Under the pieces are notes generated by a model. It saw only the letters and a list, made by a program, of their open reading frames with translations, made no database searches and was not told where the DNA came from. Shown here one piece after another: positions 8,169 through 16,461 of a stretch of DNA of 57,722 nucleotides (the first letter of the stretch is position 1; the number at the start of each line of letters is the position of its first letter). The stretch is taken from contig NZ_AFWJ01000135.1 in NCBI RefSeq assembly GCF_000222685.1, forward strand, positions 1 through 57,722. The letters run 5' to 3'. Source of the stretch: Vibrio nigripulchritudo ATCC 27043 (GTDB taxonomy: Bacteria > Pseudomonadota > Gammaproteobacteria > Enterobacterales > Vibrionaceae). Position numbers and translations under genes: made by a program.

Positions 8169-9136
8169 TGTATCAAAACCCCAGAAATAATAGCGTTGGC
8201 TTCATAGTGAATAAAACGTATGATTTGCAAACACAATTTTTATTCACCACTTTTATGAACGCTCAACACCACAACCCACTGCAGGGAGCGTCCTGGATGC
8301 TCACTGCGGGCTTGGCTTTCGCTATTGTGAACAGCCTTGCTCAAGTCGCCAGTATCAATTTTGGCGTACCTTCGACTACTGTCGCTCTGATTCAGTACGG
8401 CATCGCATTGATTGTGATATTGCCTTACCTGCGAACACTAGGTATTCGCCAGTCACTCAGAACTGAGCATTTTGGCTGGCATGCCACCCGTGTTTTTCTG
8501 TCTGTTATCGGCATTCAACTCTGGCTTTGGGCGTTAGCCTACCCCGTGCCAATTTGGCAGGGCATTGCACTGCTGATGACCTCACCGCTGTTTGCCACTG
8601 TCGGTTCAGGTTTATTCCTGAAAGAAAAAGTCGGCGTCGCCCGTTGGTTTGCCACTCTCACTGGCTTTGCAGGTGCGATGATCATTCTTGAACCGTGGGC
8701 AGATGATTTCAGTTGGGCAACCTTACTGCCTGTGGGCGCGGCCTTCTTTTGGGCATGTTATTCACTTATGGTCAAAAAATTATCAGTAAACGATCCACCG
8801 TCTACCATGGTGGTTTATCTGCTGGTTCTGATTACCCCTTTTAATATTCTGTTGGCACTGCCTGATTTCACCATGCCTGAAAGCTTCAATATCTGGGGTG
8901 TGTTGTTTGCTGCGGGTCTGTTTACAGCACTTGCACAATGGGCAATCGTAAAGGCATATGCGGTGGCTGATGCCTCATTTGTTCAGCCTTTTGATCACGC
9001 TAAACTGCCGTTAAACGTTCTGGCGGGTTGGATGGTATTTGGTTGGGTACCTCCGGGCAGATTGTGGCTGGGTGCCGCTATCATCATTGCTTCCGTCGCT
9101 TTCATCACCCATTGGGAAAGCAAAAAATCCAAATAA
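8168..9136 (+). CDS. DMT superfamily transporter (EamA family)
   Basis: A ten-helix membrane protein with two EamA repeats (about residues 40-165 and 180-315 counted from the first ATG). The start at 8168 overlaps the preceding stop; an in-frame ATG at 8255 gives a more typical N-terminus (MNAQHHNPLQGASWML), leaving 293 residues, and may be the genuine start although its ribosome site is weak. EamA proteins export or import metabolites such as amino acids or sugars. Coupling to the dioxygenase suggests it moves the substrate or product of that enzyme. Family firm, substrate unknown. Confidence 0.85.
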   Translation: MYQNPRNNSVGFIVNKTYDLQTQFLFTTFMNAQHHNPLQGASWMLTAGLAFAIVNSLAQVASINFGVPSTTVALIQYGIALIVILPYLRTLGIRQSLRTEHFGWHATRVFLSVIGIQLWLWALAYPVPIWQGIALLMTSPLFATVGSGLFLKEKVGVARWFATLTGFAGAMIILEPWADDFSWATLLPVGAAFFWACYSLMVKKLSVNDPPSTMVVYLLVLITPFNILLALPDFTMPESFNIWGVLFAAGLFTALAQWAIVKAYAVADASFVQPFDHAKLPLNVLAGWMVFGWVPPGRLWLGAAIIIASVAFITHWESKKSK

Positions 9137-9179
9137 CCTGACTTTGGGTTAATTCCCCTCAGGACAAAAGAAATGCTAG

Positions 9180-9205
9180 CAAAAGCATCAATTGTGATGC
9201 TTTTG
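9180..9205. terminator. Perfect 11-bp inverted repeat, probable terminator hairpin
   Basis: The arms CAAAAGCATCA and TGATGCTTTTG flank a 4-base loop. It lies 44 bases after the DMT transporter stop. There is only a weak T-rich tail, so it may act as a terminator or as an mRNA 3' end stabiliser. Confidence 0.5.
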
Positions 9206-9305
9206 TGAGTTTTCTGTGAGCCATTCTCTTCATACACCTGCGTATAGTCGTACTAACCTGTTCCACTCGCGAATTGCAATCAATAACGACCTGCGAGGTT
9301 TTCGT

Positions 9306-9980
9306 ATGAAAAACGCAACTAAAACGCTCATTTCTTTCGCCTTGTTAAGCCTGTCTCCTTCGCTGCTGGCAAGCTCTTATTACTATCATGAACGCGTGTA
9401 TGAAGTAACGGTGACCAACCTGACCAAAGGTATCGCCTTTACTCCTGTTCTTGGTGCTACCCATTTACCCAGAAACCAACTTTTCCGCTTGGGAGAACCT
9501 GTCACAGACAACGTAGAACGTGTCGCCGAAGGGGGTGATATTGGACCTCTGAGAGCAGAGCTTGATGCATCAAGCCAATACTCAGCTACGGCGGCATCCG
9601 AAGGCTTACTGACTAACGGGCAAAGTGTCACTTTTGAAATCACGTCTCAGCGCCCGCATAGCCGTATCAGTTTGATTTCTATGCTGTTGCCGACCAACGA
9701 CACCATGGTTTCACTGCGAGGAAAACGCCTGCCAAGATACATTGGCACATCAGTAACCTACCAAATGCACGCCTACGATGCAGGTACGGAAGCCAATGAT
9801 GAATTGTGCGCCAATATCCCTGGTCCGCTTTGTGGCGGTCAGCCTTTCTCGGCAGATGCTGCAACGGATGAAGGCTACGTTTACCCTAGCCCGGGAATAC
9901 ATGGTGAAGGCGATCTTGCTCAGTCTGCTTACGACTGGCAGGGAGCTGTCGCCAAAGTAAGAATCAAACGTATTCAATAA
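9306..9980 (+). CDS. Exported spondin_N-domain protein
   Basis: A 225-residue protein when started at the ATG at 9306; the longer frame from 9216 adds a tail without export features. An N-terminal signal peptide ends near SLLASS. The mature part shows the spondin_N pattern: YEVTVTNLTKGIAFTPVLGATH at the start, NVERVAEGGD in the middle and ISLISMLLPTNDTMVSL in the core, where a metal ion is bound in eukaryotic spondins. Bacterial members are periplasmic or secreted and of unknown role. It is transcribed in the same direction as the DUF302 gene 110 bases later. Confidence 0.85.
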   Translation: MKNATKTLISFALLSLSPSLLASSYYYHERVYEVTVTNLTKGIAFTPVLGATHLPRNQLFRLGEPVTDNVERVAEGGDIGPLRAELDASSQYSATAASEGLLTNGQSVTFEITSQRPHSRISLISMLLPTNDTMVSLRGKRLPRYIGTSVTYQMHAYDAGTEANDELCANIPGPLCGGQPFSADAATDEGYVYPSPGIHGEGDLAQSAYDWQGAVAKVRIKRIQ

Positions 9981-10089
9981 GTTGAAGCTTGGCGGGGTAT
10001 TTGCCCTGCCGTATTCTGATTCATGATTGTTCGCTCTGAGTGGGGAATTGGAGGAACCGTCAATCAACCCATAACAGAGGAACAACCCA

Positions 10090-10542
10090 ATGAAAAAAAC
10101 CATCGCAACGGGCGTGATTTCATGCCTGCTCTCTTATTCAGCTTTTGCCGCTGACAATGGTCTTATCACAGTAAAAAGTCTTCACAGTGTCGAGCAAACT
10201 GCTGAGAAATTAATCAATGTACTTGAAAGCAAAGGCATGACTGTTTTCACTCAGATCAAACACGACGAAGGAGCGAAAAAAGTCGGAATGGAATTGCGCC
10301 CTACCCGACTTGTTATTTTCGGGAACCCCAAGGTAGGTACACCACTAATGAAGTGCAGTCAGACCACTGCTATCGACCTACCACAAAAAATGCTGATTTG
10401 GCAGGACGCCTTTGGTGAAAACTGGCTTTCTTACAACAGCCCGGATTATCTCAATGAGCGACACGGTTTAGAAGGCTGCGCTAAAGTCATCGGAAAAGTG
10501 AAACAAGCACTGGGTAACTTTGCCAAGGCAGCCACACAGTGA
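10090..10542 (+). CDS. Exported DUF302 protein
   Basis: A 150-residue protein with a clear signal peptide (cleavage near AFAAD) and a DUF302 domain: a VEQTAEKLINVLESKGMTVF helix, then RLVIFGNPKVGTPLM and the downstream LPQKMLIWQD block. DUF302 proteins are small alpha/beta proteins, many of them periplasmic, with no defined activity. A ribosome site AGAGGA lies well placed before the ATG. It has the usual single-domain length. Confidence 0.88.
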   Translation: MKKTIATGVISCLLSYSAFAADNGLITVKSLHSVEQTAEKLINVLESKGMTVFTQIKHDEGAKKVGMELRPTRLVIFGNPKVGTPLMKCSQTTAIDLPQKMLIWQDAFGENWLSYNSPDYLNERHGLEGCAKVIGKVKQALGNFAKAATQ

Positions 10543-10571
10543 AGCCACTAATCGACAGATAACAAACTAAG

Positions 10572-10609
10572 TCCGGAAACGTAGAATTTTATTGGCAGGC
10601 GTTTCCGGA
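10572..10609. repeat. Perfect 10-bp inverted repeat
   Basis: The arms TCCGGAAACG and CGTTTCCGGA enclose an 18-base loop, 30 bases after the DUF302 stop. No T-run follows, so it is not a classical terminator. The rest of the gap to 10817 is AT-rich and shows no gene. Confidence 0.6.
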
Positions 10610-10817
10610 ATTACACAACAAATATCGGGCTATTTCCCTTCCCGAATCTCTTCAAACTTCTTAATTTGAGAGCCAAACCCTTCAAAAACTCTCTAATATG
10701 ACTTTCAAAAAGAAAATTAGCCAATACTAATATTTTATACCTCTTATTTTTCAATAGTTTAAAAACGGCATATTGTTTGCTTAGTGAATTCAGATCTCAC
10801 TGGATAGAGTCATTATA

Positions 10818-11297
10818 ATGAAACCAATATTCCGATACTTTCTGTACTCATTTGTTCCATTTTCCCTACTCGCATGTGGTGGTGGCAGTAGTGATAGTCC
10901 TTCATCCTCCCCTTCTTCTGATTCAGGGTCCTCATACACGTTTAAAGACATTACGATCCCGAGTGGATTCACCTGGAAGAGCAGCGAAAGCAAAGAAATT
11001 ACCTTTCGCGTTGTCAGTAACTTTTCTACGCAAAACGGTGTGGGCGTAAATGTAAACGGACGCCATATTCTCAAAATGTACAGCGTCTCGTCCTCAGGAG
11101 TAGACAGCCAACCCTTCTACACAGGTCGTACAGATCAGACAGGAAAGCTGACCAGAGAACTCCAGCTTTCTTCTAATTGGGAACAGATAAAAATTGTGGC
11201 TTCTGTCGATGGCACTACCTGCACCCAACAAGCTTCTATCAGCACCATGACGTCCGAAATGCTAATTGGGTGCGACGTTACAATTGGTTCCGACTAA
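10818..11297 (+). CDS. Hypothetical lipoprotein upstream of the LruC gene
   Basis: A 159-residue protein with a lipoprotein signal peptide; the lipobox LLAC puts the lipidated cysteine at residue 20, followed by GGGSSDSP and a serine-rich spacer to about residue 40. The remaining 120 residues look beta-rich (TFKDITIPSGFTWKSSESKEITFRV) with two cysteines near the C-terminus that could pair. I do not recognise a family, but small lipoproteins of this kind often precede LruC genes. It ends 10 bases before the LruC start, so the two form an operon. Confidence 0.75.
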   Translation: MKPIFRYFLYSFVPFSLLACGGGSSDSPSSSPSSDSGSSYTFKDITIPSGFTWKSSESKEITFRVVSNFSTQNGVGVNVNGRHILKMYSVSSSGVDSQPFYTGRTDQTGKLTRELQLSSNWEQIKIVASVDGTTCTQQASISTMTSEMLIGCDVTIGSD

Positions 11298-11307
11298 GGA
11301 GAGCAAG

Positions 11308-12999
11308 ATGAACTTACTATCAAAGATGATAAAGCTGCCACTTGCTCTGTATTTCATACTTAGCTTTCACGCATTAGCGGCTCCAACAGAAGAGCAGTCT
11401 GTCGACAATGGAGATGGCTCTACTACATTTACTCAGAAAATAGATGCCTCTAGTACATCGCCACACTATGTCGCGCCAAACGGTTATGGTTTTAATCTTT
11501 ACAGTGGTAAAAATAGCGACTTTTCCTGGCAACACAGTATTACGCTTCCAGCAGGCGCTCAGGTCACTTCAGCGACTCTGATGATCCGCGCATACGACGT
11601 CGACTCAGAGCCATTTCATGGGGCAAATGGCGAATATGACGGAGTATCTGTCGACGGCGCTCAGCTCAACCCCGGTTTTCTTCAGGGCACTAATGGCACA
11701 TGGTCAAATACAGAGTTTGATTTACCTCTTTCATCCCTAGATGACGGGGTCGTGGACGTAGACTTAGATATTGACATGGCAAACCTGTCTTGGCTTACCA
11801 CAGTAAGCTACAGCCAGATGACTGTTACCTACATCATCATACCCAACGACCCTCCTTACACACCGACACTTAGCCGGAGTTCAGGTATTGCCGAAGGAGA
11901 CGATTTGGTCGTTACGATTACCGGACCATCTCCCGCTGATCCAGATGGCGATTCTGTTACCTACAGCTACCGATGGTTTGTGGATGTCGGGCAAGGCTTC
12001 TATGTGGATGATGAGTTCGCCAGCAAATCCAATACAACGGGTGCAACCGTACCATCCAGTCAAACAGCCATTGGAGAACGATGGAAAGTTCAGGTTTTCG
12101 CCACCGATTCCAATGGCTTGATCAGTGAGATCGCAGAGATCAGCTGGCCAGAAATAGGAGATGCAGATGGAGACGGAGTGGGTGACGCTTCAGACTACGC
12201 CCCAAATGATCCTAACATCGCCTTTTATAGCCGAACACCCACCAGCGGTTGGTACACTCTGGCGTTTGAGGATCGTTGGCCAGCCGAAGGTGATTATGAC
12301 TTAAATGACTTTGTGACACGCTATGCCTATGAGATCTACACGAATGCGGATAACGAAATGACACGCTTTGATTTCATCGGTCAGGCGGTGGCGAGAGGCG
12401 CAACCCGAGCAAACGCATTTGGCATTTCACTCAATGGTGTGGAACCCGGTCACGCATCGTCGATCACCAAAACGTACGAAGGGTCGGATTCTCTTATCAG
12501 CGCGGAAAGTGGGCATTCAGGTGAACTGGTTTTTGTGGTCTTCAGTAATCTGAGCGATACGCTACCAGCGAATGGCACCTATTCCTTCTATAACACCAAT
12601 GCAGGTGACGACAGAGACGCTAAAGATTACCGCGTTTCGGTAGTACTAAACACGCCATTGGTAAGCTTTACCAGTCAGACTCTTAACCCATTCATTTACA
12701 ACACCTACAACCGGAACAAAGAAGTCCATCTGGTCAATTACCCAAATACCGATTTGGCAGACACCAGCTTGTTTGGCACCGATTCTGATGATTCGGATAT
12801 TAGCGCATCTCGGTATTACCAGACTTCGACAGGGCTTCCATGGGCGTTAGATGTTCAGTCGCAGTGGTCTCACCCACACGAAACGGTTGACGTTACCGAA
12901 GCTTATCCAGACATCCGATCTTGGGCGGAATCTGGCGGTGTCGATAAAATGGATTGGTATGACAATAAGTCTTCAGGCAAGTGCTGGAAGTGCCAGTAG
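11308..12999 (+). CDS. Secreted LruC-domain protein
   Basis: A 563-residue exported protein beginning at the ATG at 11308, which has an AAGGAGAG ribosome site; earlier in-frame starts overlap the lipoprotein gene. A signal peptide ends near ALAAP. A beta-rich N-terminal region (about 30-190) is followed by an Ig-like segment, then an acidic calcium-binding loop DADGDGVGDASDYAPNDP of the thrombospondin-3 or dockerin type near residue 290. The C-terminal 250 residues form the LruC domain (DLNDFVTRYAYEI and YRVSVVLNTPL blocks). LruC was named from a Leptospira outer-membrane protein. Cell-surface or matrix attachment is plausible; no enzyme motif is visible. Confidence 0.88.
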   Translation: MNLLSKMIKLPLALYFILSFHALAAPTEEQSVDNGDGSTTFTQKIDASSTSPHYVAPNGYGFNLYSGKNSDFSWQHSITLPAGAQVTSATLMIRAYDVDSEPFHGANGEYDGVSVDGAQLNPGFLQGTNGTWSNTEFDLPLSSLDDGVVDVDLDIDMANLSWLTTVSYSQMTVTYIIIPNDPPYTPTLSRSSGIAEGDDLVVTITGPSPADPDGDSVTYSYRWFVDVGQGFYVDDEFASKSNTTGATVPSSQTAIGERWKVQVFATDSNGLISEIAEISWPEIGDADGDGVGDASDYAPNDPNIAFYSRTPTSGWYTLAFEDRWPAEGDYDLNDFVTRYAYEIYTNADNEMTRFDFIGQAVARGATRANAFGISLNGVEPGHASSITKTYEGSDSLISAESGHSGELVFVVFSNLSDTLPANGTYSFYNTNAGDDRDAKDYRVSVVLNTPLVSFTSQTLNPFIYNTYNRNKEVHLVNYPNTDLADTSLFGTDSDDSDISASRYYQTSTGLPWALDVQSQWSHPHETVDVTEAYPDIRSWAESGGVDKMDWYDNKSSGKCWKCQ

Positions 13000-13031
13000 T
13001 AAGTTAACCGTGCTGTAACCTGCCACACGTT

Positions 13032-13061
13032 CCCCTACGGATGCTGTTTGAACCGTAGGGG
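13032..13061. terminator. Intrinsic terminator between convergent genes
   Basis: A hairpin with a 9-bp stem CCCCTACGG/CCGTAGGGG and a 12-base loop, followed by a TTCGCTTTATT tail on the plus strand. It closes the lipoprotein-LruC operon. Confidence 0.65.
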
Positions 13062-13083
13062 TTCGCTTTATTAGTGTTCACCG

Positions 13084-14028
13084 TTATTTCAGGCAATCGC
13101 TGCCAGAAGTCATCAGGCGCTTTAGCTCTCGATAATTGGTGAAATTTATGCCGCTTTCTTTGATGGCATCATTAAGCGAACCATCGGTCCAGACTCGAAA
13201 TTCATCAAAGCGGAACTCCGCATCTCTGAACTGCTGTTTTGCACTCTCCGTTCGGTAAGCAGGGTGAATGGCGACATGGTGCAATGCAGGTTTTGCGTCT
13301 TTGAACATGTTCTGATATTGCGAACGACTTAAGTTTTCATCCATCAATCTGTCTGTTGGGTTGTAATACATCCAGAATACGTCAGCAGTGAAAAAGTCTT
13401 TCCATTGGAGCGTGGACGTTCGGCTACGCTGTTCTCTTTGAGTCATCCAGTGATGCTGAATCACAATCGGCATTTTGTAATGTTTCGCGATGCTTAAGGT
13501 GACGTCCCAGAAATCTTCTCGATACGCCCAGTAAAGCATGTGAAAATCCAGATGCGTAACCTCAAGCCCCATCTCTAGAGCTTTATCTATCTGCGCTTCG
13601 AGCTCTTTGCGCACCTCTTTAATATCAGCATACTCGGCAAGCTCCTCTCCAGTTGGCCACATATAACCTTTTTCGTTGTACAAGGAAGGAACTTCTTCCT
13701 TACTTAGTAGAGGTGTCCAGCTATTGGCTTCCTGCCATTCGTTGGTGAGGGTGAGATGCAGCCCGACAGGCACTTTGTTGTTGATCGCATAGCGCGCAGA
13801 AAAGTTAAAATTTGGTGTAGGCACCATAAGTGAGAAGGTCTGGACTATTTCTTTTTCATACATATCGAACACCGCATTATCCATGTCGGGATGCATACCT
13901 ATATCATCAGCATTGATAACAAAGACAGTGTCATCTTTACTAAAACCAATGCATTGGCTGACTTTGCTTGAATCTGTACAACCAACAACAAAGATCAGAG
14001 CCAATACACACATCCATACCTTAGCCAT
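13084..14028 (-). CDS. YdjC/ChbG-family carbohydrate deacetylase, lipoprotein form
   Basis: A 314-residue protein with a lipoprotein signal (VVGC, cysteine 17). The catalytic domain shows the YdjC signatures: FVINADDIGMH (metal-binding Asp pair, about residue 38), VGLHLTLTNEW (His about 93) and VTHLDFHMLYW (His-x-x-x-His about 160). YdjC enzymes remove N-acetyl groups from oligosaccharides such as chitin disaccharide; ChbG is cytoplasmic, whereas this one should sit in the cell envelope. Length is normal once the signal is removed. A role in trimming exogenous or envelope glycans is inferred. Confidence 0.85.
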   Translation of the reverse strand: MAKVWMCVLALIFVVGCTDSSKVSQCIGFSKDDTVFVINADDIGMHPDMDNAVFDMYEKEIVQTFSLMVPTPNFNFSARYAINNKVPVGLHLTLTNEWQEANSWTPLLSKEEVPSLYNEKGYMWPTGEELAEYADIKEVRKELEAQIDKALEMGLEVTHLDFHMLYWAYREDFWDVTLSIAKHYKMPIVIQHHWMTQREQRSRTSTLQWKDFFTADVFWMYYNPTDRLMDENLSRSQYQNMFKDAKPALHHVAIHPAYRTESAKQQFRDAEFRFDEFRVWTDGSLNDAIKESGINFTNYRELKRLMTSGSDCLK

Positions 14029-14178
14029 TTATGCACCTGTTCGTTTTAACAACAGGGCGTAATATGACATATATGGAATAAGCAGAACTTGACTTATGTT
14101 TTGATTTTGCTGGTTTTTCAGTTGGCTCGAACAGAAAGTCCGAGCCGTAAAACATTACCAGTTGGAGTACTTAGAGAA

Positions 14179-14703
14179 TTATTGCGAGGAAGTTTGATTC
14201 ACGAAGATCAGCTCGTCGGTGTTGAAACCACGTTCTTTAGACATAGCAACGAACTTGTCCTTGATGGACTGGTCTACCTCTGGAGTACGGGAAAGTAGCC
14301 ATAGATAGGAATTGTCCGGTCCGGAAACAAACGCATAGTCGTAGTTATTTTGTTCCAGTTCAAACACCACGTAAGAACCATAGAAAGGACCAAAGAAAGA
14401 CACCTTCAGATAACCCTGATTATCGCCTTCAACAAAATACGCTTTACCTTCGGCTTGATCCCACTCCTGTTCCTCAATGGAGTAACCACGGTTGATGACT
14501 CGTATGCCACCATCATCTCGCCAGGAATATTCAGCCGTTACCTGCTCTAAACCTCGCTCAAACGAGTGGTCCAGCCGCGCTATTTCGTACCATTTCCCAA
14601 GGTATCTTTCACCTTCAAACCCTTGTACTGGCTTAACCTGATCTGGCATACCCAGACAACCTGACAACACAATTGAAGCAAGCAGCGCAGTTAACATTCG
14701 CAT
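14179..14703 (-). CDS. blc: Outer-membrane lipoprotein Blc (bacterial lipocalin)
   Basis: A 174-residue lipocalin with a lipobox LSGC (cysteine 16). The first lipocalin signature YLGKWYEIARLDHSFERGL (about 34-52) contains the conserved G-x-W, and the late ILLSRTPE-like block (LWLLSRTPEVDQSI) is the typical Blc ending. Blc binds lysophospholipids and fatty acids at the outer membrane and is linked to envelope stress in E. coli. It is on the same strand as the YdjC-type lipoprotein gene, 150 bases upstream of it. Confidence 0.92.
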   Translation of the reverse strand: MRMLTALLASIVLSGCLGMPDQVKPVQGFEGERYLGKWYEIARLDHSFERGLEQVTAEYSWRDDGGIRVINRGYSIEEQEWDQAEGKAYFVEGDNQGYLKVSFFGPFYGSYVVFELEQNNYDYAFVSGPDNSYLWLLSRTPEVDQSIKDKFVAMSKERGFNTDELIFVNQTSSQ

Positions 14704-14876
14704 ATCGGATCCTCAATAATTCTTTTGATTTTGCACGCTTTTACGTATGCAAGTACCCGTTGGTTCTGTCGGTTCTAAATTATTTCAGGAAGATCACTTC
14801 CCTCTGCGGACAGAGAACTCTATATCGAATTCCAGGTTAGCCTTTGCAGGAAGAATAACAACCCGAGTGCATATTG

Positions 14877-15344
14877 CTATGAATCGCTTGAGATTTCTAT
14901 TGCGGTTTTAACAGAGTTTGCGATAAAGCAATTTTTATGGGCTAGCTTGTGCAGTTTTTGAACTTGTTCTGATGAAGGGATCTTGTCACCCGAAAACTGA
15001 ACGTCTGGACAAAGGCAGACTTTGCTTACCCAGAGTTTTCCATTTTCGTTTTTGCTGAGAACACCTTGCGCTGTGTCCCGATATTGCTCGACGATGTACT
15101 TTCGCTTCGCGGCTATTGCCAGAAACGCCATCATATGACAGCTCGAAAGCGTTGCTATGTAGGCTTCTTCAGGATCTACCGCGGATTCATCAGATAGAGG
15201 AGGAGGCAGGATCTCGGGTGATGGAGAAGCAGGAATAGAAACTCCCCCATCAAATTCCCAGGTATGTACCCGACTGAACTGGCTGTCGGTAAAAGGTTGT
15301 TCAGGCAGCTTTTGCCAACGAACAGTTGCGCGGTGAGTCGTCAT
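14877..15344 (-). CDS. OsmC family protein
   Basis: A 155-residue cytoplasmic protein of the OsmC/Ohr superfamily. The first peroxidatic cysteine lies in LSSCHMMAFLAIAAKRKY (about residue 68) and the second in HKNCFIANSVKTAIEI near the C-terminus, which is the family layout for thiol-dependent peroxide reduction. An acidic Glu/Asp and an Arg partner are present. It resembles the YhfA/OsmC-like group rather than strict Ohr. Likely role is organic hydroperoxide detoxification. It appears monocistronic. Confidence 0.9.
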   Translation of the reverse strand: MTTHRATVRWQKLPEQPFTDSQFSRVHTWEFDGGVSIPASPSPEILPPPLSDESAVDPEEAYIATLSSCHMMAFLAIAAKRKYIVEQYRDTAQGVLSKNENGKLWVSKVCLCPDVQFSGDKIPSSEQVQKLHKLAHKNCFIANSVKTAIEISSDS

Positions 15345-15379
15345 CCGTTACATCACGTTGGAAATTGGTGACGAGTATT

Positions 15380-15727
15380 CTAATCGTTTTCGTAAATAAT
15401 GCATTCACCGTAACTTCGTTTCGCGCATTCATTTCGCTTTTCGTTTTGAACCTTGTCTTCAATGTTCATGATTTCCCACTCGTTATCGTCTGGATTTCGA
15501 CCCCGGTCAACAAAAGTAATAAGGGGTTCATCGGAATCATCGCTTTCCCATATGGAGCCTTCATATTCAAAGTCATTATTAACTTTGGATTCGTCTTCGC
15601 AGTTCACACTGGTCGACGCATGAGAATTACGCTCACATGAATCGTAAAGAATAGAATTAGCTTGGGCGGTTGAAATAATTGAGATGGTGGCAGCAAGCAA
15701 AGATGTGCCTAAAAGAATTCGGTTCAT
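15380..15727 (-). CDS. Hypothetical exported acidic protein
   Basis: A 115-residue protein with a signal peptide (cleavage near AQANS). The mature 90 residues are very acidic, with several Asp/Glu runs and four cysteines that could form two disulphides. No family is recognised. The flanking intergenic DNA is AT-rich. The export signal supports a real gene. Confidence 0.6.
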   Translation of the reverse strand: MNRILLGTSLLAATISIISTAQANSILYDSCERNSHASTSVNCEDESKVNNDFEYEGSIWESDDSDEPLITFVDRGRNPDDNEWEIMNIEDKVQNEKRNECAKRSYGECIIYEND

Positions 15728-15925
15728 TAATGTTTTGTTTATTAGTACAACTCAGGTCATTCATTTTATAAATAACCATTTTTTTATCAATGTTTTTTGA
15801 GTTTCTTGTCAGTTCGGTTCCAAACTTAACCTTAAGACAAAAGAAATGCTGGGATTTAAGGAACTATTGAGCGAGGTGATTTTAAAAGCGCGATGGTGTT
15901 TCGCGCTATCAATACGGCCATAAAG

Positions 15926-16228
15926 TTAACTTTGAGGCTGGTAATCTAGCACCACAATGTCTTCAAGGATCGGATGGAACTTGGCTTTTAGATCCTCATG
16001 CTCAGGATGTTCCAGATAGTTTTGACGACCCGCTTCATCAGCGAAGGTCATAAAAATACAATGCGTATATTGTTTGTTCTTTCCTTCCGGGCTGTCATTT
16101 TCTCCCCATTCAACCGCAGACACTCCGTCCACTTTTTGAGGTATTTCCACAAACAGCCCCAGCAAAGTCTGAATGTCGGATTCCTGTGCTGACGCTTTAA
16201 ACTGAACCAGTAATAAATGCCTTATCAT
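15926..16228 (-). CDS. Dabb family (stress-responsive alpha/beta barrel) protein
   Basis: A 100-residue protein starting MIRHLLLVQFK, the typical Dabb opening strand, with a conserved histidine at position 4. It contains TFADEAGRQNYLEHPEHEDL, the second conserved region with the family HPxH motif. Dabb proteins form dimeric ferredoxin-like barrels and include stress proteins and small monooxygenase-like or cyclase enzymes. The exact reaction cannot be predicted. A purine-rich ribosome site (AGGAGAGGG) precedes the ATG. Confidence 0.88.
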   Translation of the reverse strand: MIRHLLLVQFKASAQESDIQTLLGLFVEIPQKVDGVSAVEWGENDSPEGKNKQYTHCIFMTFADEAGRQNYLEHPEHEDLKAKFHPILEDIVVLDYQPQS

Positions 16229-16461
16229 TTCCCTCTCCTTTATTTTATAAAATAAACATCATCATACGGGACGAATTAGAAACATGGTGTTTTCGCTAAG
16301 CTTTCTGCGATGTGTATTCCAGCCAGCCATTTTGCTATCTGGCAAGGTATCCCTTTGACTATCATTACTTTTAGGTGTCTATTTCTTAGCCTGAGACACA
16401 GAACAACGTCTGCTTATGCCTTTTGCACTAGAGTAAAATATAACCATAAAGGAGAGTAAAC

